A stretch of DNA of 64,000 bases from JANNPJ01 sp965200525 (GCA_965200525.1 OZ241368.1:4774001-4838000); one strand, 5' to 3'. Numbered from the stretch's first letter, positions 32,078 to 40,467 are shown. The notes: generated by a model from the sequence alone, not told the origin. Numbers and translations: made by a program.

Positions 32078-33154
32078 ATGAACGGCACCACACCTTCCGG
32101 CTCCACCTTCGACCGCCGCCGCCTCTTCCTCGGCGCCGGCGCGGTCGGCGCGGCCGGCCTGCTGGCCGCCTGCACCAGCAACTCTCCGGCCGACGGCGCC
32201 AGCGCCCCGGCGGCCAACGTCGGCGCGGTCGGGGGTGACAACGACAAGCCGGGCAAGGCCATCACCATCGGCTTCTCGGCCCCCGCGGCCGACCACGGCT
32301 GGATCGGGGCGATCACCACCAACGCCAAGGCCCAGGCGGGCAAGTACTCCGACGTCACCTTCGACGCGGTCGAGGGCAGCAACGACGTCAACCAGCAGAT
32401 CAGCCAGGTCGAGACCCTGATCAGCAAGAAGGTCAGCGCCCTGGTGATCCTGCCGTTCGACGGCAAGGCGCTGACCGAGGTCGGCATCAAGGCCATGCAG
32501 GCCGGCATCCCGGTGATCAACCTGGACCGGGTGTTCTCCTCCCCGCGCGGGGCCCGGGCCTGGATCGGCGGCGACAACTACGGCATGGGTGCGGCCGCCG
32601 GCCTGTACGTGGCCGAGCAGCTGAAGGCCAAGGGGGTGAAGAACCCGGTGATCGCCGAGGTGCAGGGGATCGCCAACCTGCCGCTCACCCAGGACCGCAG
32701 CCGCGGTTTCAGCGAGGCCCTGGCCGCGGCCGGGTTCAAGGTCAGCCACAAGGTCTCGGCCGAGTTCACGGTCGAGTCTGGCCAGCAGGTGACCGCCAAC
32801 CTGCTGCAGGCCGCACCCAAGCTCGACGCGCTCTGGAACCACGACGACGACCAGGGCATCGGCGTCCTGGCCGCGATCGACCAGGCCAAGCGCAAGGAGT
32901 TCTTCATGGTCGGCGGGGCCGGCTCGCGCAACGCCATGGACCTGATCAAAGCCGACACCGGCGTCCTGAAGGCGACCGTGACCTACCCTCCCAGCATGGC
33001 GTCGTCCGCGATCAAACTGGCCCGGCTGGTGGCCCAGGGCAAGGGCATGAGCGACCTGGTCGAGAACGAGGTCCCGGCCTCCATCACGCTGGCCAGCGCC
33101 ACCGTGACCAAGGAGAACGTGGACCAGTACCTGCCGCTCGGTTTCGCGTCCTGA
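32078..33154 (+). CDS. Sugar ABC transporter substrate-binding lipoprotein (Tat-type leader)
   Basis: A 358-residue binding protein (periplasmic-binding-protein 4 fold) that captures the sugar for the importer. The N-terminus has a twin-arginine-like RRRLFLGAG and a lipobox LAAC, so it is exported, lipidated at Cys and anchored outside. The mature part shows the ribose-binding-protein layout: GFSAPAADHGWIGAI, VSALVILPFDGKALTE, GIPVINLDRV, WIGGDNYGMG. The ATG at 32078 is preferred over the ATG at 32066 because GGAGGT lies five bases before it. The stop overlaps the next gene by one base (TGATG). Confidence 0.92.
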   Translation: MNGTTPSGSTFDRRRLFLGAGAVGAAGLLAACTSNSPADGASAPAANVGAVGGDNDKPGKAITIGFSAPAADHGWIGAITTNAKAQAGKYSDVTFDAVEGSNDVNQQISQVETLISKKVSALVILPFDGKALTEVGIKAMQAGIPVINLDRVFSSPRGARAWIGGDNYGMGAAAGLYVAEQLKAKGVKNPVIAEVQGIANLPLTQDRSRGFSEALAAAGFKVSHKVSAEFTVESGQQVTANLLQAAPKLDALWNHDDDQGIGVLAAIDQAKRKEFFMVGGAGSRNAMDLIKADTGVLKATVTYPPSMASSAIKLARLVAQGKGMSDLVENEVPASITLASATVTKENVDQYLPLGFAS

Positions 33155-34338
33155 TGGCCGCGGCACGGCCCGCGCTCGGCGTCGGCCTGATCGGCCACGC
33201 CTTCATGGGCTCGGCCCACTCCCAGGCCTGGCGCACCGCCGGGCACTTCTTCGACCTGCCGCTGACCCCGGCGATGAACGTGGTCTGCGGGCGCGACCCG
33301 GCGACCACGAAGGCGGCGGCCGATCGCCTGGGCTGGGCCGACACCGAGACCGACTGGCGCCGGCTGATCGAGCGCGACGACGTCCAGTTGGTCGACATCT
33401 GCACCCCCGGTGACACCCACGCCGAGATCGCGATCGCCGCGCTGGCCGCGGGCAAGCACGTGCTCTGCGAGAAGCCACTGGCCAACTCGGTGGCCGAGGC
33501 CGAGCTGATGGTGGCCGCGAGCGAGCGCGCGGCCGCTCACGGCCTCCGCTCGATGGTCGGCTTCAACTACCGCCGGGTGCCGGCCGTCGCCCTGGCCCGC
33601 CGGCTGGTGGCCGAGGGCCGGCTCGGGCAGATCCGGCACGTGCGGGCGGTGTACCTGCAGGACTGGATCGTCGACCCGCAGTTCCCGCTGGTCTGGCGGT
33701 TGCAGGCCGAGCGGGCCGGCAGCGGGGCGCTCGGCGACATCGGCGCCCACATCGTCGATGCCGCCCAGTACATCGTGGGCGACGTGCTGGCCGGGGTCAG
33801 CGGCCTGACCGAGACCTTCGTCAAGGAACGGCCGCTGGTCGACTCGACCTCGGCCGGTCTCGGGGCCGCGGCCGGCAGCGGCACCGGGCCGGTCACGGTG
33901 GACGACGCGGCCCTGTTCATCGGCCGGTTCGTCGGCGGCGCGCTGGCCTCGTTCGAGGCCACCCGGTTCGCCACCGGCCGCAAGAACGCCCTGCGGATCG
34001 AGGTGAACGGCAGCCTGGGCAGCCTGGCCTTCGACTTCGAGTCGATGAACGAGCTCGAGCTCTACGACGGCGCCGTCCCGGCCGAGCGGGCCGGCTTCAC
34101 CCGGGTGCTGGTCACCGAGCCCGAGCACCCGTACATGGCCGCGTGGTGGCCGGCCGGGCACCTGATCGGCTACGAGCACTCCTTCACCCACGAGATTGTC
34201 GACCTGGTGCGGGACATCGCGGCCGGCACCGACCCGAGCCCGTCGTTCGCCGAGGGGCTGCAGGTGCAGCGGGTGCTGGCCGCCGTGGCCGCCTCGGCCG
34301 GCGAGGAGTCCCGCTGGCAGGCCCTGAAGAGCATGTAG
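33154..34338 (+). CDS. Gfo/Idh/MocA family oxidoreductase
   Basis: A 394-residue NAD(P)-dependent sugar or inositol dehydrogenase. The N-terminal Rossmann fold starts GVGLIGHAFMGSAHSQAW. The catalytic-domain boundary has the family CEKPLANS (EKP motif), followed by FNYRRVPAVALAR and the active-site region GALGDIGAHIVDAAQYIVGD (Asp and His of the usual GDIGxHxxD). The ATG shares one base with the stop of the binding protein, so translation is coupled. In the known thuAB-type and inositol systems this enzyme interconverts a sugar and its 3-keto form; that role is inferred here from the ThuA/DUF1080 neighbour. Confidence 0.92.
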   Translation: MAAARPALGVGLIGHAFMGSAHSQAWRTAGHFFDLPLTPAMNVVCGRDPATTKAAADRLGWADTETDWRRLIERDDVQLVDICTPGDTHAEIAIAALAAGKHVLCEKPLANSVAEAELMVAASERAAAHGLRSMVGFNYRRVPAVALARRLVAEGRLGQIRHVRAVYLQDWIVDPQFPLVWRLQAERAGSGALGDIGAHIVDAAQYIVGDVLAGVSGLTETFVKERPLVDSTSAGLGAAAGSGTGPVTVDDAALFIGRFVGGALASFEATRFATGRKNALRIEVNGSLGSLAFDFESMNELELYDGAVPAERAGFTRVLVTEPEHPYMAAWWPAGHLIGYEHSFTHEIVDLVRDIAAGTDPSPSFAEGLQVQRVLAAVAASAGEESRWQALKSM

Positions 34339-34396
34339 GCGCCGGCTGAACCCGGCTGCCCCCTCACGAGCGTCACGAGCGTCAAGGAGGACGACG

Positions 34397-35401
34397 ATGA
34401 CCCGACCGATCACCCTGTTCACCGGCCAGTGGGCCGACCTGCCGTTCGAGAAGGTCTGCCGGCTTGCTGCCGGCTGGGGCTACGAGGGCCTCGAGATCGC
34501 CTGCTGGGGCGACCATCTCGACGTCGTACGGGCCGCGGAGGACGACGCCTACCTGAAGAGCCGCACCGACCTGCTGGAGAAGCACGGCCTGCGGGTCTGG
34601 GCGATCTCCAACCACCTGGCCGGCCAGGCGGTCTGCGACGACCCGATCGACGAGCGCCACCGCGCGATCCTTTCCGACCGGGTCTGGGGTGACGGTGACG
34701 CCGAGGGCGTGCGGGGCCGGGCCGCCGAGGAGCTGAAGGCGACCGCCCGGGCCGCGGCCCGGCTCGGGGTGGACACCGTGGTCGGCTTCACCGGCTCGGC
34801 CATCTGGAAGACGGTGGCGATGTTCCCGCCGGTGCCCGAATCGATGGTCGAGGCCGGCTACGGCGACTTCGCCGATCGCTGGAACCCGATCCTCGACGTC
34901 TTCGACGAGGTCGGCGTCCGGTTCGCGCACGAGGTGCACCCCTCCGAGATCGCCTACGACTACTGGACGACGGTCGCTGCGATGGAGGCCATCGGTCATC
35001 GCCCGGCGTTCGGCCTGAACTGGGACCCGAGCCACTTCGTCTGGCAGGACCTCGACCCGGTCGGCTTCCTGTGGGACTTCAGGGACCGGATCTACCACGT
35101 CGACTGCAAGGACGCCAAGAAGCAGACCGGCAACGGGCGCAACGGGCGGATGGGCTCGCACCTGGCCTGGGCCGACCCTCGGCGGGGTTGGGACTTCGTC
35201 TCCACCGGTCACGGCGACGTGCCCTGGGAGGCCTGCTTCCGGATGCTCAACACGATCGGTTACGCCGGTCCGATCTCGATCGAGTGGGAGGACGCGGGGA
35301 TGGACCGGCTGGTCGGGGCGCCCGAGGCGCTGGCGTTCGTGCGCCGGCTGGCCTTCGACCCACCCGCCGCCGCCTTCGACGCCGCGTTCAGCTCCCGCTG
35401 A
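34397..35401 (+). CDS. Sugar phosphate isomerase/epimerase (IolE-like TIM barrel)
   Basis: A 334-residue AP-endonuclease-2-fold TIM barrel, the family of sugar isomerases, epimerases and inosose dehydratases. Metal-ligand segments are visible: ANHLAG-like AISNHLAGQ, GFTGSAIWK, RFAHEVHPSEIAYD (Glu), GLNWDPSHFVWQ (Asp, His), YHVDCKDAKK (His, Asp) and SIEWEDAGMD (Glu). The ATG follows AAGGAGGACGACG. It is the last gene of the sugar locus on the plus strand and probably works on the product of the dehydrogenase before it. Confidence 0.9.
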   Translation: MTRPITLFTGQWADLPFEKVCRLAAGWGYEGLEIACWGDHLDVVRAAEDDAYLKSRTDLLEKHGLRVWAISNHLAGQAVCDDPIDERHRAILSDRVWGDGDAEGVRGRAAEELKATARAAARLGVDTVVGFTGSAIWKTVAMFPPVPESMVEAGYGDFADRWNPILDVFDEVGVRFAHEVHPSEIAYDYWTTVAAMEAIGHRPAFGLNWDPSHFVWQDLDPVGFLWDFRDRIYHVDCKDAKKQTGNGRNGRMGSHLAWADPRRGWDFVSTGHGDVPWEACFRMLNTIGYAGPISIEWEDAGMDRLVGAPEALAFVRRLAFDPPAAAFDAAFSSR

Positions 35402-35445
35402 GCCCCGATGCGCCTGGAAGGGGGTGACTGCGCGAGGATGGGGCG

Positions 35446-35802
35446 GTGAGATCGCCGACCCGGATCATGGCCGCCACCACTCTGACCTGTGAGGCCCTGG
35501 TCGTGATCTTCGCCGGGCTGGTGGCCAAGGACCTGTCGTCCCTCTCGCTCGGAGCCGCCCTGGGGATCTCGGCCGCGCTGGCGGTCGGCTGCCTGCTGGC
35601 CGCGGGCATGCTGCGCACCCGCCGCGGGTACGTCGTCGGCTCGGTGCTGCAGGTGCTGGTGATCGCCTACGGGTTCTGGCTGCACACCATGTTCTTCGTC
35701 GGGGCCCTGTTCGCCGGGCTGTGGATCCTGTCGATCGTGATGGGCACCCGCGCCGAACAGGAGGCCGAACGGCGCTGGGGACATGGTGAGATGAGCGAAT
35801 GA
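35446..35802 (+). CDS. DUF4233 integral membrane protein
   Basis: A 118-residue membrane protein with about four helices. The pattern EALVVIFAGLVAKDLS, LAAGMLRTRRGYVVGSVLQ and FFVGALFAGLW is that of the actinobacterial DUF4233 family, whose gene normally sits directly between folC and ndk. Here it lies about 19 kb after folC and about 4 kb before ndk, so it marks the far side of the inserted region. The GTG start lies six bases after GAGGAT, a near match to the leaderless promoter pattern. The stop overlaps the next start (ATGA). Function is unknown. Confidence 0.85.
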   Translation: MRSPTRIMAATTLTCEALVVIFAGLVAKDLSSLSLGAALGISAALAVGCLLAAGMLRTRRGYVVGSVLQVLVIAYGFWLHTMFFVGALFAGLWILSIVMGTRAEQEAERRWGHGEMSE

Positions 35803-36695
35803 CCGATTTCGGCACCGTCATGCAGCTCACCCCGATCGGCGATCGGCGCTGGAGCGCGGAGCTTCCGGCCGACTGGGGCCAGGGCCGGACCACCTTCGGC
35901 GGCGTGCTGGCGGGCCTGGCCGCCCGGGTCGCGCACCAGGTGGTCGGGGCCGATCGCCCGCTGCGCTCGCTGGACGTCGCCTTCGTGGCCCCGGTCCGGC
36001 CCGGGGTGGCCGAGCTGGAGCTGGAGATCCTGGGGGAGGGCACGGCGGTCACCCAGTTGGTGGTGAGCATCAGGTCCGGCGGCGTGCTCGGCTGCCGGGT
36101 GCACATCGTCGCCGGCGCCGCCCGGGTCTCGGCGATGCGGGTGGACACGGCCCCGGCCGAGCTGCCCGAGGGTGATCCGGCCGAGCAGGGTGTGCCCTTC
36201 CCGTACCTGCCCGGGATCACCCCCGACTTCGTGCAGCACATCGAATACCGTTACTGCGGGCAGCATTTCCCGTTCGAAGGTGGTGGCCCGGAGACGGCCC
36301 GGCTGAAGGGCTGGGCCCGGCACCGCAGCGTCGCGCAGGGGCTGGAGGCCACCATCGCCCTGCTGGACTCCTGGCCGCCGGTGGTGATCCCGATGGCCAC
36401 CGGGCCGACGCCGTTCAGCACCATCCGGTGGGCGATCCACCTGGCCGGGCTGAACGAGCTCAGCGACCAGGAGCTGGCCGAGGTCGACGCCGGGGCGCAG
36501 TGGTTCTGGTACGAGGCCCAGACCGTGCAGTGCGCCGACGGCTACGCCACCGGCACCGCCGCGATGTACGCCGCCGACGGCACCCTGCTGGCCTGGTCCG
36601 AGCAGCTGATCGCCGTCTACGACCGGCCGGCCGAGGCCACGCCCGCCGCCGCGACCGAGGGGGCCGAGATCGCCGAGCCGGCGGCCTCGGCGTAA
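35799..36695 (+). CDS. Thioesterase family protein (double hot-dog, TesB-like)
   Basis: A 298-residue protein with two hot-dog domains, like acyl-CoA thioesterase II enzymes that release CoA from acyl-CoA. The N-terminal domain shows QGRTTFGGVLAGLAARVAH (the helix of the hot dog) and LRSLDVAFVAPVRPG. The C-terminal domain shows HRSVAQGLEATIALLDSWPP and ends with ADGTLLAWSEQLIAVY, the usual last strand. The ATG overlaps the DUF4233 stop, so the two are co-translated. Substrate chain length cannot be inferred. Confidence 0.85.
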   Translation: MTDFGTVMQLTPIGDRRWSAELPADWGQGRTTFGGVLAGLAARVAHQVVGADRPLRSLDVAFVAPVRPGVAELELEILGEGTAVTQLVVSIRSGGVLGCRVHIVAGAARVSAMRVDTAPAELPEGDPAEQGVPFPYLPGITPDFVQHIEYRYCGQHFPFEGGGPETARLKGWARHRSVAQGLEATIALLDSWPPVVIPMATGPTPFSTIRWAIHLAGLNELSDQELAEVDAGAQWFWYEAQTVQCADGYATGTAAMYAADGTLLAWSEQLIAVYDRPAEATPAAATEGAEIAEPAASA

Positions 36696-36705
36696 CGTCG
36701 CGCCC

Positions 36706-37377
36706 ATGCGCATCGTGATCGCCGGAGGGCACGGCCAGATCGCCCTGAGGTTCGGCCGGCTGCTGGCCGAGCGCGGAGACGTCCCGGTCGGGATCATCCG
36801 CAACCCGGCCCAGGCCGACGACCTGAAGGCGGCCGGGATCGAGCCGGTGGTGCTCGACCTCGAACAGGCCGACGTCGAGGCGGTGGCCGCGGTGCTGACC
36901 GACGCCGACGCGGCCGTCTTCGCCGCCGGAGCCGGCCCCAACAGCGGCGCTGGCCGCAAGGACACCGTCGATCGGGTTGCGGCCGCGCTGCTGGCCGACG
37001 CCTGTGAGGTGGCCGCGGTGAACCGGTACCTGCTGGTGTCCTCGATGGGCGTGGAGACCGTCCGGGGCCAGGACGCCGACCCCGCCGACGACGTCTTCAC
37101 CGTGTACCTGAAGGCCAAGCTGGCCGCCGAGGAAGACCTGAAGGCCCGCTCGACGGCCTGGGACCTGGCCTGGACCGTGCTGCGCCCGGGTGGCCTGACC
37201 GACGATCCGGGCACCGGCCGGGTCCACCTGGCCCCCTCCGTACCGAGTGGCTCGGTGCCCCGCGACGACGTCGCGACCGTCCTGCTGGCCCTGCTCGACG
37301 AGCCGCTCACCGCTGGGCTGGTGCTGGAACTAGCCGCCGGCGAAACCCTGATCAGCGAGGCGATCACGAGCCTCTGA
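36706..37377 (+). CDS. NAD(P)-binding Rossmann protein (atypical SDR)
   Basis: A 223-residue NAD(P)H-binding protein of the atypical short-chain dehydrogenase group (YwnB/YtfG-like). It begins MRIVIAGGHGQIALRFGRLLAERGD, with a glycine-rich dinucleotide loop, has AVFAAGAGPNSGAG at beta-4 and RYLLVSSMGV at beta-5, but no clear YxxxK catalytic pair. The ATG lies seven bases after TAACGT, whose TAA is also the stop of the thioesterase gene, so a leaderless internal promoter is possible. Function is unknown; related proteins act as redox sensors or reductases. Confidence 0.85.
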   Translation: MRIVIAGGHGQIALRFGRLLAERGDVPVGIIRNPAQADDLKAAGIEPVVLDLEQADVEAVAAVLTDADAAVFAAGAGPNSGAGRKDTVDRVAAALLADACEVAAVNRYLLVSSMGVETVRGQDADPADDVFTVYLKAKLAAEEDLKARSTAWDLAWTVLRPGGLTDDPGTGRVHLAPSVPSGSVPRDDVATVLLALLDEPLTAGLVLELAAGETLISEAITSL

Positions 37378-37448
37378 GTCGCCGCCGTCCGGGGAACCGG
37401 CCGGTAATTCAGGCGACCGGAAGGCCTTTCGACCTACACACTTCAGGC

Positions 37449-38651
37449 GTGAAGAGCACCCAGACCCCGACCGTGCACCTCGACGAGGTGGTTCCCCCGA
37501 CCCTGCTGGCCGCTGCCGTGGCCGACGGCCTGGTTCGGGTGCAGCGCCAGGGCGAGCTGGGCCTACGGATCTTCAACTACACCGAGCAGGCCGTCTACGC
37601 CCGGGCCTGGAACGCCGCCACCACCGCCTGCCGGGGGCTGATCGTGGACGCCGAGGACCGGGTGATGGCCCGGCCGTGGGCGAAGTTCTTCAACCACGGC
37701 GAGCACGCGGACGACGTCCTGGACCTGGCCGCGCCGGTCGAGGTGACCGACAAGGCCGACGGTTCATTGGGTGTTTTGTATCCGACGCCGGACGGCTGGG
37801 CGGTGGCGACCCGGGGCAGCTTCGGCGGCGAGCAGGCCCAGCACGCCAGCGCGGTGTACGCCGAGCGGTACGCCGGGGTGTGGCCGCCGGTCGCGGGCTG
37901 GACCTACCTGTTCGAGATCATCTACCCGGCCAACCGGATCGTGCTCGACTACGGGGCGCAGGACGACCTGATCCTGCTCGGCGCGGTCGAGATCGCCACC
38001 GGGACGCCGGTCGGTCCGCTGGACGAGGTCTGCGCCGGGTGGCCCGGCCCGTGCACGGAGGTCTACGCCTACCGGACGCTGGCCGAGGCACTCGCCGCGC
38101 CGCCGCGGGACAACGCCGAAGGGCTGGTCGTGCGGTACCTGCCGGGCAGCGCCTCGGCCGGGGTGATGACAAAAATCAAGCAAAAGGCATACCTCGAACT
38201 GCATCGTGTCCTGACCGGGCTCACCGCTCGGCGGTTGTGGGAGCGCTCGGCCGTTCACGCGGTGCTCGCGGCCGATCCGGGCACCCCGGCCCGGCGGCTG
38301 AGGCAGCTGCTGCGCCTCGACGCGGTCGACGTCGCGGCGATGATCGAGGCCGGGCCGGACTGGCTGGAGCAGGTCCGCCAGTCGGTGCCGGAGGAGTTCC
38401 TGGCTTGGATCGACGAGACCACGGCGGCCCAGGCGGGCGAGGTCGAGGCGGTGCTGGCCTCGGTCGCCGCCGTGCAGGCCGAGGTGTCCGGCCGGGACCG
38501 GCGGGAGATCGCGGCCGCGATCGCCGGCCACCCGTACCGGGGGCTGATCTTCGGCGCCCTGGACGGGCACTCGATCCTGGCCCAGGCCTGGGCCGCCGTT
38601 CGCCCGCCCGCCGACCGGCCGTTCGCAGCGCGTGGAGAGGACGTGGCCTGA
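37449..38651 (+). CDS. T4 Rnl1-like RNA ligase
   Basis: A 400-residue ATP-dependent RNA ligase of the covalent nucleotidyltransferase superfamily. Motif I is KADGS at 102-106, with Lys102 the expected AMP-accepting residue. Motif IIIa is FEIIYPANRIV at 155-165, motif IV EGLVVRY at 224-230 and motif V KIKQKAY at 242-248. These are in the order and spacing of the T4 RNA ligase 1 group, and the acceptor-side N-terminus RGLIVD with PWAKFFN is also typical. The start is GTG at 37449; CACACT six bases before it is a weak leaderless -10. Its stop shares one base with the kinase-phosphatase gene, so the two form an RNA-repair pair. Known relatives reseal tRNAs cut by anticodon nucleases. Confidence 0.88.
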   Translation: MKSTQTPTVHLDEVVPPTLLAAAVADGLVRVQRQGELGLRIFNYTEQAVYARAWNAATTACRGLIVDAEDRVMARPWAKFFNHGEHADDVLDLAAPVEVTDKADGSLGVLYPTPDGWAVATRGSFGGEQAQHASAVYAERYAGVWPPVAGWTYLFEIIYPANRIVLDYGAQDDLILLGAVEIATGTPVGPLDEVCAGWPGPCTEVYAYRTLAEALAAPPRDNAEGLVVRYLPGSASAGVMTKIKQKAYLELHRVLTGLTARRLWERSAVHAVLAADPGTPARRLRQLLRLDAVDVAAMIEAGPDWLEQVRQSVPEEFLAWIDETTAAQAGEVEAVLASVAAVQAEVSGRDRREIAAAIAGHPYRGLIFGALDGHSILAQAWAAVRPPADRPFAARGEDVA

Positions 38652-39577
38652 TGGCTGAGCTCGTGATCACCCGGGGGCTGCCCGCCTCCGGCAAGAGCAC
38701 CTGGGCCCGGCAGTGGGTGGCGCAGGACCCGGAGATCCGGGCTCGGGTGAACCGGGACGACCTGCGGGCCAACCTGTACGGCGCCGACCGGTGCTCCTAC
38801 CCGCAGGAGTCGGCGATCACCGCGGTGCAGCAGGCCGCGGTGGTCGCCCTGCTGGCGGCCGGGCGGTCCGTGGTCGTCGACGACCTGCACCTGCGGGCCC
38901 GGTACGTCTCGGGCTGGGTGGCGGTGGCGGCCGGCGCCGGGGCGAGCTTCGCCGTCCAGGACTTCACCGACGTCCCGGTCGAGGAGTGCGTGCGCCGCGA
39001 CGGCGAGCGGGCGGCCCGGGGCGATCGGGCGGTGGGCGCCGAGGTGATCCGTGACCTGCACGCCCGGTTCCTGGCCTCCGGCCGGGGACTGCCGGCCTCG
39101 GTCCTGGTGCCCAAGCCGGCGCTCGACGCCGGTCCGGCCTACGTGCCGGATCCGGCGTTGCCGGCGGCCTGGCTGGTCGACATCGACGGCACGCTGGCCC
39201 TGATGTCGACGGTCAAGGGGGCCCGCAGCCCGTTCGACTGGAACCGGGTCGGCGAGGACGAGCCCAACCCGGCCGTGGTCGAGCTGGTCCGGGCGCTGTC
39301 GGCGACGGCCGAGATCGTGGTGATGTCCGGGCGGGACGAGGTCTGCCGCGAGCTGACCGAGAAGTGGCTGGCCACCTACGGGGTGCCGCACCAGGCTCTG
39401 TTCATGCGCCCGGCCGGAGACGTGCGGCGGGACTCGATCGTCAAGCGGGAGCTGTTCGAGGCCCAGGTCGCCCACCGGTGGGCGGTGCGGGGCGTGGTCG
39501 ACGACCGGCGTCAGGTGGTGGAGATGTGGCGGGGCCTGGGCCTGATGTGCGCCCAGGTGGCGCCGGGGGACTTCTGA
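38651..39577 (+). CDS. Polynucleotide kinase-phosphatase (T4 Pnkp-like)
   Basis: A 308-residue two-domain RNA/DNA end-healing enzyme. The N-terminal kinase has P-loop GLPASGKST at 9-17, RVNRDDLR and the lid region VPVEECVRRDGERAARGDRAV. The C-terminal HAD-type phosphatase has WLVDIDGTLALM (DxDGT), VVMSGRD and the conserved YGVPHQALFMRPAGDVRRDSIVKRELFE, ending with VVDDRRQVVEMW. This kinase-then-phosphatase order equals that of T4 Pnkp, which removes 2',3'-cyclic phosphate and adds a 5' phosphate so that ligase can seal. The gene starts on the last base of the RNA ligase stop (TGATG). Confidence 0.9.
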   Translation: MAELVITRGLPASGKSTWARQWVAQDPEIRARVNRDDLRANLYGADRCSYPQESAITAVQQAAVVALLAAGRSVVVDDLHLRARYVSGWVAVAAGAGASFAVQDFTDVPVEECVRRDGERAARGDRAVGAEVIRDLHARFLASGRGLPASVLVPKPALDAGPAYVPDPALPAAWLVDIDGTLALMSTVKGARSPFDWNRVGEDEPNPAVVELVRALSATAEIVVMSGRDEVCRELTEKWLATYGVPHQALFMRPAGDVRRDSIVKRELFEAQVAHRWAVRGVVDDRRQVVEMWRGLGLMCAQVAPGDF

Positions 39578-39586
39578 GCAGAGGCC

Positions 39587-39832
39587 TCAGGCGGCCGAGG
39601 TCGGGTCCGGCTCGAGGCCGGACTCGGCCGGCGCCGGCTCCCGGCGGGGCATCGGGATGACCCGAGGCAGGGGGATGACCTCGGCCATTCCGGGCTCGAC
39701 GGGCGCCTGGGCGCGGGCCAGGGCCCGGCCGAACTCCGGGTGCAGGGTGGCCAGCAGGGCCGGGCGTCCGGCCCCGTCGACCTGGGCGGCCAGTACCGAC
39801 GACAGGGCCAGGGTGAGCGTCGGGCGGGTCAT
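39587..39832 (-). CDS. Small hypothetical protein
   Basis: An 81-residue open frame from ATG 39832 (MTRPTLTLALSS) to the TGA at 39587. It is rich in Ala, Pro and Arg, has no recognisable motif, and contains a double IPLPR/IPMPR element. Third-position GC is compatible with coding, but no clear ribosome site precedes the ATG. It converges on the kinase-phosphatase gene. It could be a chance frame. Confidence 0.4.
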   Translation of the reverse strand: MTRPTLTLALSSVLAAQVDGAGRPALLATLHPEFGRALARAQAPVEPGMAEVIPLPRVIPMPRREPAPAESGLEPDPTSAA

Positions 39833-39913
39833 GCAGTATTCATCGTCGGTCCCGGCCCGGGCTTGAGAGCTGCCGCCGTCCGGTCTCAACCGGCCCCCAT
39901 CCGGCCCATAGCG

Positions 39914-39943
39914 GCGCGGACCAGCGCGGATCAGCGCGGATCA
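39914..39943 (+). repeat. Three tandem 10-bp repeats before ndk
   Basis: GCGCGGA followed by CCA, TCA and TCA repeats three times in 30 bases, seven bases ahead of a TAGGCT -10 box at 39950-39955. It overlaps where the -35 element of ndk would be. Confidence 0.6.
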
Positions 39944-39949
39944 GGCCAC

Positions 39950-39955
39950 TAGGCT
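39950..39955 (+). promoter_or_regulatory. Candidate -10 box of ndk (TAGGCT)
   Basis: TAGGCT at 39950-39955 would give a leader of about 75 bases. The -35 region coincides with the tandem repeat rather than with a consensus hexamer. Confidence 0.4.
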
Positions 39956-40037
39956 GGCGCGACCCGCCGACCAAATCGGTCGCAGCGGGTGACGGCCGGG
40001 GTCGACCGGCCGCGAACCAGCGAGAGGGAAACAGATC

Positions 40038-40460
40038 ATGGGTGCGGAGCGGACACTCGTCCTGATCAAGCCGGACGGCGTGCGGCACGGTCAGGTCGGC
40101 GAGGTGCTACGCCGGATCGAGACCAAGGGCTACCTGATCGTGGGCCTGGAGCTGCGCACGGCCACGGCCGAATTGCTCGAGCAGCACTACGAGGAGCACG
40201 TGGGCAAGCCGTTCTACGCCAGCCTGGTCGAGTTCATGCTGTCCGGCCCGGTGGTGGCCGCGGTGATCGAGGGCGAGCAGGTCGTGGCCGCGTTCCGCTC
40301 GCTGGCCGGCGCCACCGACCCGATCAAGGCCGCGCCCGGCTCGATCCGGGGCGACCTGGGTCGCGACTGGGGCACCGCGGTGCAGCAGAACGTGGTGCAC
40401 GGCTCCGACTCGCCCGAGTCGGCCGCCCGCGAGATCGGCCTCTGGTTCCCGGCCCTCTGA
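40038..40460 (+). CDS. ndk: Nucleoside diphosphate kinase
   Basis: Ndk balances nucleoside triphosphate pools by moving the gamma-phosphate through a phosphohistidine. The 140-residue protein is of normal length, starts with TLVLIKPDGVRHGQVG and has the active-site NVVHGSDSPESA with His121. The ATG is preceded by GAGAGG at about ten bases. It usually follows folC and DUF4233 directly; here the thioesterase, Rossmann and RNA-repair genes intervene. A composite hairpin lies just after the stop. Confidence 0.98.
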   Translation: MGAERTLVLIKPDGVRHGQVGEVLRRIETKGYLIVGLELRTATAELLEQHYEEHVGKPFYASLVEFMLSGPVVAAVIEGEQVVAAFRSLAGATDPIKAAPGSIRGDLGRDWGTAVQQNVVHGSDSPESAAREIGLWFPAL

Positions 40461-40467
40461 ACGACGT

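Noticed and set aside
36428..36718. Overlapping frame inside the thioesterase gene
   Set aside because: Arg/Gly-rich shadow frame without motif.
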